A stretch of DNA of 64,000 nt from an uncultured Peptoniphilaceae bacterium. GTDB lineage: Bacteria; Bacillota; Clostridia; Tissierellales; Peptoniphilaceae. The stretch's first letter is position 1. The number at the start of each line of letters is the position of its first letter. The stretch is taken from the NCBI GenBank assembly GCA_943912255.1, contig CALTTP010000001.1, positions 271,852 to 335,851 of the forward strand. The letters are read 5' to 3'. The notes beneath the pieces are model-generated. The model was given only the letters and a program-made list of their open reading frames with translations, was not told the DNA's origin and did not search any database. Of the stretch, positions 54,986 to 63,986 are shown piece after piece. A program made the position numbers and the translations under genes.

Positions 54986-55678
54986 TTGAGCATTTGCGAT
55001 AATATTGATAAAATAAAAAAAGATATTGAGAATATAAAAGAGAAGAAGAATATTGACTATGATATTAAACTCATTGCAGTTTCAAAGACTGTTGATTCCC
55101 AAAGGGTTAGAGAGGCATATGAACATGGCCATAGGGACTTTGCAGAAAACAAGGTTCAAGAACTCTTAAAGAAGAAAGAGGAATTAAAGGATTTAGATAT
55201 AGACTTTCATATGATTGGGTATCTTCAAAGTAATAAAGTAAAATATCTGGTCCATAATACAAAATTAATACATTCTCTGGATAGAAAATCTCTATTAAAG
55301 GAGATGGAGAAAAGAGGTAGGAAAGAAAATTATACCTTTAATTGCCTTATCCAAGTGAATTTAGCTAAGGAAGAGTCAAAATCTGGTATATATTTAGAAG
55401 ACCTTGAAGAATTTCTAAACCTCATAGAGGAAACTTCATATGTTAAAGTCCATGGACTTATGATGATAGCGCCTTATGCAGAGGATGTGGAAGATATAAG
55501 AATGCTATTTAGAAAGATGCATGAGCTTTTTTTAGATTTAAAGAAGAGAAGCTTTAAAAATATTAAGATGGATTATCTATCCATGGGAATGAGCCATGAT
55601 TATAAGGTTGCAATTGAAGAGGGAGCTAATATAATAAGAATAGGCACCGATATTTTTGGAAAGAGAGTTTACAATTAG
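54986..55678 (+). CDS. PLP homeostasis protein (YggS/YlmE/PLPBP family)
   Basis: The 230-residue protein has the alanine-racemase-like fold with the PLP lysine in LIAVSKTVDSQRV near residue 34, FAENKVQELLKK, FHMIGYLQSNKVKYL and a C-terminal SMGMSHDYKVAIEEGANIIRIGT. It binds PLP and balances B6 vitamers and amino-acid pools. The start is TTG 54986 behind AGGTGAG. The gene is typically called ylmE in Gram-positive division clusters. Confidence 0.94.
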   Translation: MSICDNIDKIKKDIENIKEKKNIDYDIKLIAVSKTVDSQRVREAYEHGHRDFAENKVQELLKKKEELKDLDIDFHMIGYLQSNKVKYLVHNTKLIHSLDRKSLLKEMEKRGRKENYTFNCLIQVNLAKEESKSGIYLEDLEEFLNLIEETSYVKVHGLMMIAPYAEDVEDIRMLFRKMHELFLDLKKRSFKNIKMDYLSMGMSHDYKVAIEEGANIIRIGTDIFGKRVYN

Positions 55679-55686
55679 GAGGGCAT

Positions 55687-56187
55687 ATGAGCGTATTTGA
55701 TAAATTTAAAAATCTTCTTGGCCTAGAAGATGATTATGTTGATGAAGACTATTATGATGACGATTATATCAACAAGGATTATTATGATAAAAAAGAAGAC
55801 TACTCTGATAGTCAAGAACCTGTAGTAGAATATCAAGAACCTGTTAAACCAGCGACAAATAGATTTAAAAAGAGCAATGTAGTTAGTATAAATGATAATT
55901 TTAGTTCTGATAGGGTAAAGATTTTAATTCACGAACCAATTAACTATGAGGATGCACCTCCAGTACTAGATGATATTATTGCTAAAAATGTTGTAGTTTT
56001 AAACTTGGAAATGTTGGAAATTGATGTGAAAAAGAAGACCTTTGACTTTGTCAGTGGTGGGATTTATGCAATAGATGGTAAAATACAAAAAGTTAGTAAG
56101 GATATTTTTGTTATTGCACCTAAGGAAATTGAAATTGATGGCAAATTGAAAGATCAAATTCAAAGTAAAGGGTTTTATCAATTATAA
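55687..56187 (+). CDS. sepF: Cell division protein SepF
   Basis: The 166-residue protein has an N-terminal amphipathic helix (SVFDKFKNLLGL), an acidic Asp/Tyr-rich linker (about residues 15-50) and the SepF core (about 75-160; VVVLNLEMLEIDVKKKTFDFVSGGIYAIDGKI, given in parts as EMLEID and FVSGGIYAI). SepF anchors FtsZ filaments to the membrane and shapes the septum. AGGAGG lies 5 bases before the ATG. The stop overlaps the ylmH start. Confidence 0.95.
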   Translation: MSVFDKFKNLLGLEDDYVDEDYYDDDYINKDYYDKKEDYSDSQEPVVEYQEPVKPATNRFKKSNVVSINDNFSSDRVKILIHEPINYEDAPPVLDDIIAKNVVVLNLEMLEIDVKKKTFDFVSGGIYAIDGKIQKVSKDIFVIAPKEIEIDGKLKDQIQSKGFYQL

Positions 56188-56969
56188 TGCATAAAGATAT
56201 TGATAAAGTTCTAGGTCATATAACGGATATTGCGACAAAACAGACTATCAAAAGCTTTGCTGATAGTCTATTTGTTGTTATGGATAGGGAAAGTACCTAT
56301 TGTACTGATTTTTTATCTCCTGGGGAGATTAATTATTGTATTTCATTGATGAATACCTATGGGTTTGAGGATTATATCATCTATCCTAGTGAGAAAAATT
56401 GTGAAAGAAATGTAATCATTCTCCATGGTAGATATAATGATCCTGATCCAAAAGATTATGTAAAAAGTCTTTCTTTCCACCTGGAAGATTCTAAGATAAA
56501 TCATCGAGATGTCCTAGGGGCAATATTGTCTTTAGGTGTTACTAGAGAAAAGCTAGGAGATATACTATTTACAGAAGACAAGGCCATTATCTTTTTGAGA
56601 AATACCATTGCTAATTTTGTACTGATAAACCTAAATAAAATTGGTAATAAAAATGTAGAATTATTTGAAATCCAAGACTTTGACTTTAGTGAAGTAAAAA
56701 AAGATCATATTAAGAAAAATATGGTTCTTTCTTCACTGCGCTTAGATACCATTTGTTCAGGAATTATGAATGTGTCTAGGAATAAGGCCAGAGATAAGAT
56801 ATTAAAAGGCGATGTTAAATTAAATCATATTGAATGTAAAAAAGCCCACGAAATTATAGAAAATAATTCTATAATTTCAATTAAAGGTTATGGCAGGTTT
56901 AAGTATATTGAATCCTTGGGAAGGACAAAAAAAGACAATTATATTGTAGAAATTTTAAAATATGTGTAG
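56187..56969 (+). CDS. ylmH: S4-domain RNA-binding protein YlmH
   Basis: The 260-residue protein has the YlmH N-terminal region (residues about 1-175; SFHLEDSKINHRDVLGAILSLG) and a C-terminal S4 domain (about 180-250; RLDTICSGIMNVSRNKARDKILKG). Related S4 proteins act on stalled 50S subunits in ribosome-associated quality control. YlmH is also placed in division clusters. Its ATG is coupled to the sepF stop (TAATG). The lspA start lies just after it. Confidence 0.93.
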   Translation: MHKDIDKVLGHITDIATKQTIKSFADSLFVVMDRESTYCTDFLSPGEINYCISLMNTYGFEDYIIYPSEKNCERNVIILHGRYNDPDPKDYVKSLSFHLEDSKINHRDVLGAILSLGVTREKLGDILFTEDKAIIFLRNTIANFVLINLNKIGNKNVELFEIQDFDFSEVKKDHIKKNMVLSSLRLDTICSGIMNVSRNKARDKILKGDVKLNHIECKKAHEIIENNSIISIKGYGRFKYIESLGRTKKDNYIVEILKYV

Positions 56970-56979
56970 GAGATTCAAC

Positions 56980-57438
56980 TTGGGATTGTTAATTATTATT
57001 TTAGTTATTATAACAGACCAAATTACAAAGTATTTGGCTCTAGGCTTAAAAAAGGGCTCTGTTAGTATTGTAGATAAATATTTAAATCTCATCTATGTGG
57101 AGAATAGGGGAGCTGCTTTTGGTATATTACAAGGGAAAAAATTCTTTTTAACGTTTGTTACTCTAATAGTTATCTTAGCCATGTCTTTTTATCTTTATAA
57201 GGGCTATAATAAATTTTCATTGATAACTAAAATAGGATTGTCTTTGCTAATTGGAGGAGCTATTGGAAATTTATTAGATAGGATTATAAGGAATTATGTT
57301 ATTGATTTTATATCTGTTACTTTTCCAAATGGCTATGATTTTCCTGTTTTTAACGTTGCGGATATTTGCGTAGTAGTAGGTACTCTATTTATTATTATTG
57401 CATTTTTTAAGACGAAGGATTTTGAAGGTGTTTTATGA
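56980..57438 (+). CDS. lspA: Lipoprotein signal peptidase LspA
   Basis: The 152-residue membrane protein has four spans and both catalytic aspartates: GGAIGNLLDRI and VFNVADICVVVGT. It also has the VENRGAAFG motif. It cleaves signal peptides of diacylated prolipoproteins. I choose TTG 56980 because AGGAG lies 7 bases upstream at 56968-56972; an ATG at 56962 is in frame but has a weaker site and lies inside ylmH. It overlaps ung by 4 bases. Confidence 0.95.
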   Translation: MGLLIIILVIITDQITKYLALGLKKGSVSIVDKYLNLIYVENRGAAFGILQGKKFFLTFVTLIVILAMSFYLYKGYNKFSLITKIGLSLLIGGAIGNLLDRIIRNYVIDFISVTFPNGYDFPVFNVADICVVVGTLFIIIAFFKTKDFEGVL

Positions 57439-58109
57439 TTGAGTTCAATAATAGTTGGGATGAATTACTAAAAGAAGAATTTAATAAAGATTACTATCAA
57501 AAATTAAGAAGGATATTGATTAATGAATACAGAAACTATGAAATTTATCCTGATATGAATTTAATTTTTGATTCATTAAAGAAAGTCAGCTATGAAGATG
57601 TTAAAGTTGTGATTATAGGACAAGATCCCTATCATGGTCCAGGTCAAGCACATGGTCATAGCTTTTCTGTTATGCCAGGAATAACTATTCCTCCTTCACT
57701 AAGAAATATCTATAAGGAAATTGTAGATGATGTAGGTGGATATATTCCAAATAATGGATATCTAATAAAGTGGGTGAACCAGGGAGTATTGCTTTTGAAC
57801 ACCACTTTAACTGTTAGAAGGGGAAGAGCAAACTCCCATAGGGATTTAGGTTGGCAAATATTGACGGATAGGATTATAGAGATACTTGGAGAAAAGGATG
57901 AGCCAATAGTATTTATTCTATGGGGATCCCATGCCCTATCTAAAAAGCGTTTCATACACAATAAGAACCATTTGGTAATTCAGTCACCACATCCATCGCC
58001 TTTGTCAGCTTATAGGGGATTTTTTGGTTCAAAGCCCTTTTCTAAAACTAATTCCTACTTAAAAGAACATGGCAAAAAACCCATTGATTGGCAGATTGAA
58101 AATATATGA
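57435..58109 (+). CDS. ung: Uracil-DNA glycosylase (family 1)
   Basis: The 224-residue protein has the catalytic motif GQDPYHGPGQAHG near residue 61 and the C-terminal HPSPLSAYRGF, both typical of family 1 UDG. It also has the NTTLTVRRGRANSH loop. It removes uracil from DNA to start base-excision repair. It is coupled by 4-base overlaps with lspA and rluD. Confidence 0.97.
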   Translation: MIEFNNSWDELLKEEFNKDYYQKLRRILINEYRNYEIYPDMNLIFDSLKKVSYEDVKVVIIGQDPYHGPGQAHGHSFSVMPGITIPPSLRNIYKEIVDDVGGYIPNNGYLIKWVNQGVLLLNTTLTVRRGRANSHRDLGWQILTDRIIEILGEKDEPIVFILWGSHALSKKRFIHNKNHLVIQSPHPSPLSAYRGFFGSKPFSKTNSYLKEHGKKPIDWQIENI

Positions 58110-59038
58110 AAAAAATAAATATACTTATTGAAGGAAATCAAGGACGGGTGGACAAATATCTTTCAGAATACATGGAAGATTATAGCCGAAGTTTTATTAA
58201 ATCCTTGATAAAATCGGGGAGAGTTTTTGTAAATGGAAAGAGCGTAAAACCGTCTTACATTCTAAAACCTGAAGATTTCATAACTCTAGAACTTCCAGAA
58301 AATGATAATTTAAAAATTTTACCGGATAATAATCCTATAGAGATATTATACGAAGACGATTATTTAGCGATTTTAAATAAACCTGATAATTTAATAGTAC
58401 ATCCAACTCAAAGTGTCACTTCAGGAACATTGGTAAATAGATTAATTTATTGGTTTGATAAGCTTTCTGATATCTATGCACCCTTTAGGCCTGGTATTGT
58501 CCATAGGCTAGATAAAGACACTACAGGCCTTATTATAATAGCTAAAGACAACTTAACCCATGAAAAACTTAAAGAGATATTTAAAAATAGAAATATAGAA
58601 AAACATTATGTGGCCATTGTCCACGGTGCAATAAGGGAGAAAATTACAATTGAAATGCCTATAGGCCGGGATTTAAATAATAGAACAATGATGTCTATTG
58701 ATGAAGACTTGGGAAAATATGCTAAGTCCATAGTCACACCTTTTGATTTTAATGAGGACTGTTCCTTAGTAGGTGTGGAGATTCTCACTGGAAGGACTCA
58801 TCAGATAAGAGTGCATCTATCCTCGATTCACCATCCAGTCTTAGGAGATAAGACCTATGGCTATAAAAAAGAAAAAATAAATGCATCTAGACAGATGTTA
58901 CATGCGTACCATCTTAAATTTATTCATCCTATTACAGAAGAGAAGATTGAGGTCTATGGACCTTTAGATGAAGAGTTTTTGGCTACTATTAAAAAGTGTA
59001 ATTTGAACAAAAATATAATTGATGAAAATTTGATTTAA
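58106..59038 (+). CDS. rluD: RluD-type large-subunit rRNA pseudouridine synthase
   Basis: The 310-residue protein has an N-terminal S4 domain (RVDKYLSEYMEDYSRS) and the catalytic motif GIVHRLDKDTTGLIIIAK near residue 132, followed by EILTGRTHQIRVHLSSI. It is of the RluA/RluD family; next to lspA it is usually called RluD (YlyB in Bacillus). RluD modifies helix 69 of 23S rRNA in E. coli. The exact target is inferred. Confidence 0.93.
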   Translation: MKKINILIEGNQGRVDKYLSEYMEDYSRSFIKSLIKSGRVFVNGKSVKPSYILKPEDFITLELPENDNLKILPDNNPIEILYEDDYLAILNKPDNLIVHPTQSVTSGTLVNRLIYWFDKLSDIYAPFRPGIVHRLDKDTTGLIIIAKDNLTHEKLKEIFKNRNIEKHYVAIVHGAIREKITIEMPIGRDLNNRTMMSIDEDLGKYAKSIVTPFDFNEDCSLVGVEILTGRTHQIRVHLSSIHHPVLGDKTYGYKKEKINASRQMLHAYHLKFIHPITEEKIEVYGPLDEEFLATIKKCNLNKNIIDENLI

Positions 59039-59050
59039 GGGAGGTATTAA

Positions 59051-60130
59051 ATGGATAAAAAAATAATTTTATTTTGCAATATCTTATCTATTTCAAACAA
59101 AGTCACTTTAACACTTTTAGAAAAATTTAATAGCTATAGGGAATTTTTGGCGAATATCCCAGACCTAAGTACAATAATTAACCTGGATAAGAGAACTTTA
59201 AATAAAATCATACAGAATAGAAATCTTGATTTAAAGACATATATGGAAAAGTTAAAGACTCTTGGTATAGAGATTGTATTTTTTGGAGATGAAGGCTATC
59301 CCTATAATCTTAATTTCATAGATGATCCACCGCTAATGTTGTACTATAAGGGAACTTTGAATAAAGAAGACTCCTTAGGACTATCCATTGTGGGATCTAG
59401 AAAATGTACTTCCTATGGTGCTTGGGCTTGTAAAAAGCTAACCTATGAGCTCTCAAAAAATAAAATTCCTATTATTTCTGGTTTAGCTTATGGAATTGAT
59501 AGAATTGCCCATGAAGTCAGTCTAGAAAATAACAATAGAACTATTGCAGTAATAGGAAATGGATTAGACATTGTCTACCCTAATAAGCATAAGGAACTCT
59601 ATAGAAAAATAATTCAAAATGGAGTGATTTTCTCAGAATACGCTTTAGGAGTAGAACCTTTACATTATAATTTTCCCTATAGAAATAGGATAATTTCTGG
59701 AATTGGTCAAGGTGTTATAGTTATAGAGGCACAGAAGAAATCTGGAACTTTAATCACTGCAAATTATGCCGCTGAACAAGGTAAGGAAGTTTTTGCCCTG
59801 CCAGGAAATATAAATAGTTTCTATAGTGTAGGAACTAACTCTTTAATAAGAGATGGAGCTAAGATAATTACAGATATTGAAGATATACTTGAAGAAATTC
59901 ACTGTCCTATTAAAGAGGATAGGGAAGCTGTACAGATAACTTTAAAGGACCCTATTGAAAAAAATATTATAGATTTTCTGATTTCAAGTCCTTGTACTTG
60001 TGATATTATTTCAAATCAGTTAGGATTACCTATAGACGAAGTAAATGCAAATTTGACAAAGTTGGAAATGAAAGGATATGTTATAGAGGAGATAGGTGGG
60101 GTCTTTTACCCAATAATTAAGAAAGGATAG
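59051..60130 (+). CDS. dprA: DNA-processing protein DprA
   Basis: The 359-residue protein has the Rossmann-fold DprA domain (SIVGSRKCTSYG near residue 113, ISGLAYGIDRIAHEVSL, YPNKHKELY, RNRIISGI and SGTLITANYAAEQGKEVFALPGNI, given in parts) and a C-terminal winged helix. DprA loads RecA on incoming single-stranded DNA in natural transformation and is also kept in bacteria not known to be competent. No other competence gene is in the window. GGGAGG precedes the ATG. topA follows 4 bases later. Confidence 0.95.
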   Translation: MDKKIILFCNILSISNKVTLTLLEKFNSYREFLANIPDLSTIINLDKRTLNKIIQNRNLDLKTYMEKLKTLGIEIVFFGDEGYPYNLNFIDDPPLMLYYKGTLNKEDSLGLSIVGSRKCTSYGAWACKKLTYELSKNKIPIISGLAYGIDRIAHEVSLENNNRTIAVIGNGLDIVYPNKHKELYRKIIQNGVIFSEYALGVEPLHYNFPYRNRIISGIGQGVIVIEAQKKSGTLITANYAAEQGKEVFALPGNINSFYSVGTNSLIRDGAKIITDIEDILEEIHCPIKEDREAVQITLKDPIEKNIIDFLISSPCTCDIISNQLGLPIDEVNANLTKLEMKGYVIEEIGGVFYPIIKKG

Positions 60131-60134
60131 ATAG

Positions 60135-62195
60135 ATGGCTAAAAATTTAGTTATAGTCGAGTCTCCTACTAAAGCAAAGACCATAGGTAAAATTTTAGGA
60201 AGAAATTACAAGGTAGTTGCATCAGTAGGACATTTAAGAGATTTACCCAAAAGTAAGATGGGAATAGATATAGAAAATGACTTTGAACCTCAATATATAA
60301 ATGTCCGGGGAAAAGGGGATATAATAAAAAGCATAAAAAAAGAAGCTAAAAATTCTGAAAATGTATTTTTGGCAACTGACCCTGATAGAGAAGGGGAAGC
60401 AATCTCTTGGCATATTTCACATTTACTGGACATGGATCCCAATTTAAAGAATAGAATCGAATTTAATGAGATTACTAAAGATACTGTTAAAAGGTCTATT
60501 AAAGAACCTAGAACTATAGATATGGGTTTGGTAGATGCTCAACAGGCAAGAAGGGTTTTAGATAGACTAGTAGGTTACGAAATTTCACCAATATTGTGGA
60601 AAAAGGTTAAAAGTGGATTAAGTGCAGGTCGAGTTCAGTCAGTGGCTCTAAGATTATTATGTGAAAGGGAAAAGGAAATAAGAGATTTTAAGCCAGAGGA
60701 ATATTGGACCATAACTGCGAAGCATGAAAAAGATAAGATGGAGTTTGAATCCACTTTTTATGGTTTTTATGAAAATGGTAAAGAGAAAAAATTAGATATT
60801 AAGACAGAACAGGGTTCAGATAAAGTCATTAGAAAACTCAGCAAGGATGGATTTAAAGTAGAAGAAGTTAAGACGGGAACAAAGAGAAGAAACCCATATC
60901 CGCCTTTTACCACTAGTACTTTACAACAGGATGCTAATAAAAGGCTTAATTTTTCTGCTTCTAAGACAATGACTTTGGCCCAACAGCTTTATGAAGGTAT
61001 TAACATAGGAAAAGAAGGAAATGTGGGTTTAATATCCTATATGAGAACGGATTCAACTAGAATATCTTCTGGTACTATCTCTGATAGTTTAAGTTATATC
61101 GTAGAAAATTATGGAAAGGAATATGCATCTAAAGGTAATCCCTATGGTAAAAATAAAAAGGGTGCTCAAGATGCCCACGAGGCAATTAGGCCCAGTTCCA
61201 TGTTAAGAAATCCAAAACACATTGAAAGATTTCTAAGTTCTGATCAATATAAGCTCTATAGTCTTATTTGGTCCAGAACCTTAGCAAGTCAGATGACGCC
61301 TGCTAAGTACAAGACAACTTCTGTAATCATAAATAATAATAATTTTATATTTAAAACCAATGGAAATGTAGAATCTTTTAAGGGATTTACAAAGGTATAC
61401 CCTATAAATGATTCCAATGTAATAATTCCAGAGATTATTGAAGGGGAAAATCTTGATACTTTAGATATTATAAAAAATCAACATTTTACAAAGCCTAAGG
61501 CAAGATTTACTGAAGCCAGTCTTGTAAAGACCTTGGAGGAGGATGGAATTGGTAGACCTAGTACCTATGCTTCCATAATAAGCAGTTTATTCAAGAGAAA
61601 TTATGTTGAACTAAGACAAAAAAGATTTTTCACAACGGATTTAGGGGAGAATGTAAATTCTTTCTTACTAAAATATTTTGATGAAATAATTAACGAGAAA
61701 TTCACTGCCCAAATGGAAGGAGATTTGGACAGAATTGCCGAGGACAATTTGGATTGGAAAAAAATTGTAGGGGATTTTTATAAGGATTTTGAAAAGCAAT
61801 TGAAAAATGCAAAAAAAGATGATGATAATTTTAAAGTTGAGCCTGAGAAAACTGGAGAAAAATGTCCGGAATGTGGTCATGACTTGGTAATAAAGCATGG
61901 TAGAAATGGTAAATTCATAGGTTGTAGCAATTTCCCCGATTGTACTTTCACTAAGGTTATAGTTAAAAAAATTGGAGTAAAATGTCCAAAATGCGGAGGA
62001 AATATAATCGAAAAAGTGTCTAAGAGGGGTAAGGTATTCTACGGTTGTGACAATTATCCTGAATGTGATTTTGCATCATGGGATAAACCTATAGATGAAA
62101 AATGTCCTAAATGTGGATCTATTCTCGTACACAAAAAAAATAGAAATGTAGATGAAATAAGATGTTCTAATGAAAATTGTGACTTTAAGAAATAA
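60135..62195 (+). CDS. topA: DNA topoisomerase I
   Basis: The 686-residue type IA topoisomerase starts NLVIVESPTKAKTIGKIL and has the TOPRIM acidic motif ATDPDREGEAISWH. The active-site tyrosine lies in GLISYMRTDSTRIS near residue 302. Three C-terminal CxxC-type zinc ribbons lie near 61863, 61980 and 62101. It relaxes negative supercoils. The dprA-topA order is common in Firmicutes. The gene ends 5 bases before the rpsB promoter, so the two are separate units. Confidence 0.98.
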   Translation: MAKNLVIVESPTKAKTIGKILGRNYKVVASVGHLRDLPKSKMGIDIENDFEPQYINVRGKGDIIKSIKKEAKNSENVFLATDPDREGEAISWHISHLLDMDPNLKNRIEFNEITKDTVKRSIKEPRTIDMGLVDAQQARRVLDRLVGYEISPILWKKVKSGLSAGRVQSVALRLLCEREKEIRDFKPEEYWTITAKHEKDKMEFESTFYGFYENGKEKKLDIKTEQGSDKVIRKLSKDGFKVEEVKTGTKRRNPYPPFTTSTLQQDANKRLNFSASKTMTLAQQLYEGINIGKEGNVGLISYMRTDSTRISSGTISDSLSYIVENYGKEYASKGNPYGKNKKGAQDAHEAIRPSSMLRNPKHIERFLSSDQYKLYSLIWSRTLASQMTPAKYKTTSVIINNNNFIFKTNGNVESFKGFTKVYPINDSNVIIPEIIEGENLDTLDIIKNQHFTKPKARFTEASLVKTLEEDGIGRPSTYASIISSLFKRNYVELRQKRFFTTDLGENVNSFLLKYFDEIINEKFTAQMEGDLDRIAEDNLDWKKIVGDFYKDFEKQLKNAKKDDDNFKVEPEKTGEKCPECGHDLVIKHGRNGKFIGCSNFPDCTFTKVIVKKIGVKCPKCGGNIIEKVSKRGKVFYGCDNYPECDFASWDKPIDEKCPKCGSILVHKKNRNVDEIRCSNENCDFKK

Positions 62196-62199
62196 AAAG

Positions 62200-62228
62200 T
62201 TGCGTAATCTGAATAAATGTGTTATTAT
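62200..62228 (+). promoter_or_regulatory. Sigma-A promoter of rpsB-tsf
   Basis: TTGCGT (62200-62205) and TATTAT (62223-62228) are spaced by 17 bp. They start 5 bases after the topA stop and predict transcription from about 62235, leaving a leader of about 93 bases. Confidence 0.7.
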
Positions 62229-62234
62229 ACACGA

Positions 62235-62327
62235 GGAAAACACACATTTGACGATTGAAGAAGAGTTGCTTATTAGTCCTTCTTCAAGAAGACTCAAATG
62301 GAGGTAAAAACAAGGAGGAATTATTTA
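62235..62327 (+). promoter_or_regulatory. Candidate structured leader of rpsB
   Basis: Two nested stems are seen. The outer is CATTTGA (62245-62251) with TCAAATG (62294-62300). The inner is TTGAAGAAG (62255-62263) with CTTCTTCAA (62279-62287) around a 15-base loop. It ends 12 bases before the AGGAGG site of rpsB and has no T run, so it is not a terminator. Autoregulation of S2 synthesis through the leader is known in other bacteria; whether this structure does that is inferred. Confidence 0.5.
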
Positions 62328-63146
62328 ATGGCAGTAGTATCAATGAAAAACTTGTTAGAAGCAGGTGTACACTTTGGACATCAAACTAGAAGATGGAATC
62401 CAAAGATGAAAAAATTTATTTTTACAGAAAGAAATGGAATCTATATTATAGATTTACAAAAAACTGTAAAACAAGTTGAAGAAGCTTACAAATACGTTAG
62501 AGATCTTGTAGCTGATGGTGGAACAATTATGTTTGTTGGAACAAAAAAACAAGCACAAGAAGCTATTGAAACTGAAGCTAAAAGATCAGGACAACCATAT
62601 GTAAGTCAAAGATGGTTAGGTGGAATGTTAACTAATTACAAAACCATCAAGGGAAGAATCAATCGTCTTCAAGAATTGAAAGAAATGGAAAGCAATAATA
62701 CCTTTGATCTTTTACCAAAGAAGGAAGTAATTCAATTACGTCATGAAATGGAAAGACTTGAAAAATTCTTAGGTGGTATTAAAGATATGAGAGGATTACC
62801 AGATGCACTTTTCATTATAGACCCTAAGAAGGAAAAAATTGCAGTTAACGAAGCTAAGATTTTAGGTATACCAGTAGTTGCTGTAGTTGATACAAATTCA
62901 GACCCAGATGAAGTTGACATTGCTATACCTGGTAATGACGATGCAATAAGAGCGGTTAAATTAATTACTGGTGTTATTGCAAACGCAGTTGTAGAAGCAA
63001 ACCAAGGAGCTCAACACGACGATGTTGATTCTGAAATCAACAATGAAGGTTTAGAAGAAACTGAAGAAACTAGAGAAAATGAAGAAGAAACTGAAGAAGT
63101 AACTGATGAAGAAATCGCAGAAGTTTCTGATGAAATAAATTCTTAA
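62328..63146 (+). CDS. rpsB: 30S ribosomal protein S2
   Basis: The 272-residue protein starts at ATG 62328 behind AAGGAGG ([19 protein letters not shown]). It has the S2 motifs [45 protein letters not shown] and [16 protein letters not shown]. After about residue 225 it has a very acidic Glu/Asp-rich tail (about 45 residues), longer than in the common 230-255-residue S2. Codon use is that of a highly expressed gene. Confidence 0.98.
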   Translation: MAVVSMKNLLEAGVHFGHQTRRWNPKMKKFIFTERNGIYIIDLQKTVKQVEEAYKYVRDLVADGGTIMFVGTKKQAQEAIETEAKRSGQPYVSQRWLGGMLTNYKTIKGRINRLQELKEMESNNTFDLLPKKEVIQLRHEMERLEKFLGGIKDMRGLPDALFIIDPKKEKIAVNEAKILGIPVVAVVDTNSDPDEVDIAIPGNDDAIRAVKLITGVIANAVVEANQGAQHDDVDSEINNEGLEETEETRENEEETEEVTDEEIAEVSDEINS

Positions 63147-63152
63147 TCTATA

Positions 63153-63176
63153 GGTAGGAGTTTAACTCTTACCCTT
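63153..63176 (+). terminator. Terminator-like hairpin between rpsB and tsf
   Basis: GGTAGGAGT (63153-63161) pairs with ACTCTTACC (63165-63173), with one G-T pair and a 3-base loop, followed by CTTTGT. The T run is weak, so it may only attenuate transcription of tsf or protect the rpsB 3' end. Confidence 0.4.
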
Positions 63177-63183
63177 TGTAAGT

Positions 63184-63215
63184 AAGCGAGCACTCAAGTT
63201 TTTGAGTGCTTGATT
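63184..63215 (+). repeat. Dispersed intergenic hairpin, copy 6 (rpsB-tsf)
   Basis: AGCACTCA (63189-63196) and TGAGTGCT (63203-63210) are perfect arms. CACTCAA/TTGAGTG can extend into the loop. It is followed by TGATTTT and lies 28 bases before tsf, inside what should be one rpsB-tsf transcript. Confidence 0.7.
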
Positions 63216-63242
63216 TTCAAATATTTTAAAGGGGGAATATCA

Positions 63243-63914
63243 ATGGCTATAACAGCATCAATGGTTAAAGAACTTAGAGATAGCACCGGTGCAGGTATGA
63301 TGGATGCAAAGAGAGCATTAGAAGAATGTGATGGAGATATAGAAAAAGCAAAAGAACTTTTAAGGGAAAAAGGATTAGCGGCATCAGCTAAAAAAGCTGG
63401 TAGAATTGCAGCTGAAGGACTTGTTCAATCCTATGTTCACGGTGGTAGAATAGCTTCAATTGTCGAAATCAACACAGAGACAGACTTTGTTGCTAAGAAT
63501 GAAGAATTCATACAATTTACTAAGGACATAGCTATGCAAATAACAGCTTCTTCACCTAAATATGTTTCTAGAGACGAAGTTCCTGAAGAAGAAGTTGCAA
63601 AGGAAAGAGATATCTTAATACACCAAGCTATGAATGAAAATGCTGAAAAGGGTATGGATCCAGAACGTTCTAAAGAAATTGCTCAAAAGAAGGTTGAAGG
63701 AAGAATGAACAAATTCTATGAAGAAATTTGTCTTCTAGATCAAGCTTATATCAAAGATCCAAGCATTAATATTCAAACTCTTTTAACAAATCTTATTGCT
63801 AAAATTGGTGAAAATATCAATATTAGAAGATTTGCAAGATTTGAAGTTGGAGAAGGTTTAGAAAAGAGAGAAGAAGATTTTGCTGAAGAAGTAGCAAAAC
63901 AAATGAATAACTAG
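63243..63914 (+). CDS. tsf: Translation elongation factor Ts
   Basis: The 223-residue protein has the N-terminal UBA-like domain ([19 protein letters not shown], split as [13 protein letters not shown] and DAKRALEE) and the core [14 protein letters not shown] near residue 76, then a C-terminal helical domain with [11 protein letters not shown]. It exchanges GDP for GTP on EF-Tu. The length matches the shorter EF-Ts type rather than the 280-residue type. Start ATG 63243 has GGGGG upstream; an earlier in-frame ATG at 63210 falls next to the hairpin and is rejected. Confidence 0.97.
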   Translation: MAITASMVKELRDSTGAGMMDAKRALEECDGDIEKAKELLREKGLAASAKKAGRIAAEGLVQSYVHGGRIASIVEINTETDFVAKNEEFIQFTKDIAMQITASSPKYVSRDEVPEEEVAKERDILIHQAMNENAEKGMDPERSKEIAQKKVEGRMNKFYEEICLLDQAYIKDPSINIQTLLTNLIAKIGENINIRRFARFEVGEGLEKREEDFAEEVAKQMNN

Positions 63915-63921
63915 ATTAAAA

Positions 63922-63947
63922 GGGCGAGTTAGACACTCGCTTTTTTT
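63922..63947 (+). terminator. Intrinsic terminator after tsf
   Basis: GCGAGT (63924-63929) pairs with ACTCGC (63935-63940) around a 5-base loop. Seven T follow. Confidence 0.92.
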
Positions 63948-63957
63948 ATTTGATGAA

Positions 63958-63986
63958 TTGCAAATAATAATGCGACACTCTATAAC
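63958..63986 (+). promoter_or_regulatory. Possible promoter at the window end
   Basis: TTGCAA (63958-63963) and TATAAC (63981-63986) are spaced by 17 bp, just after the tsf terminator. It probably serves the next gene, outside the window. Confidence 0.4.

Noticed and set aside
59051..60130. dprA as evidence of a competence or mobile region
   Set aside because: dprA-topA is a common chromosomal arrangement in Firmicutes, no other competence or mobile gene is present, and composition is like that of the neighbours.
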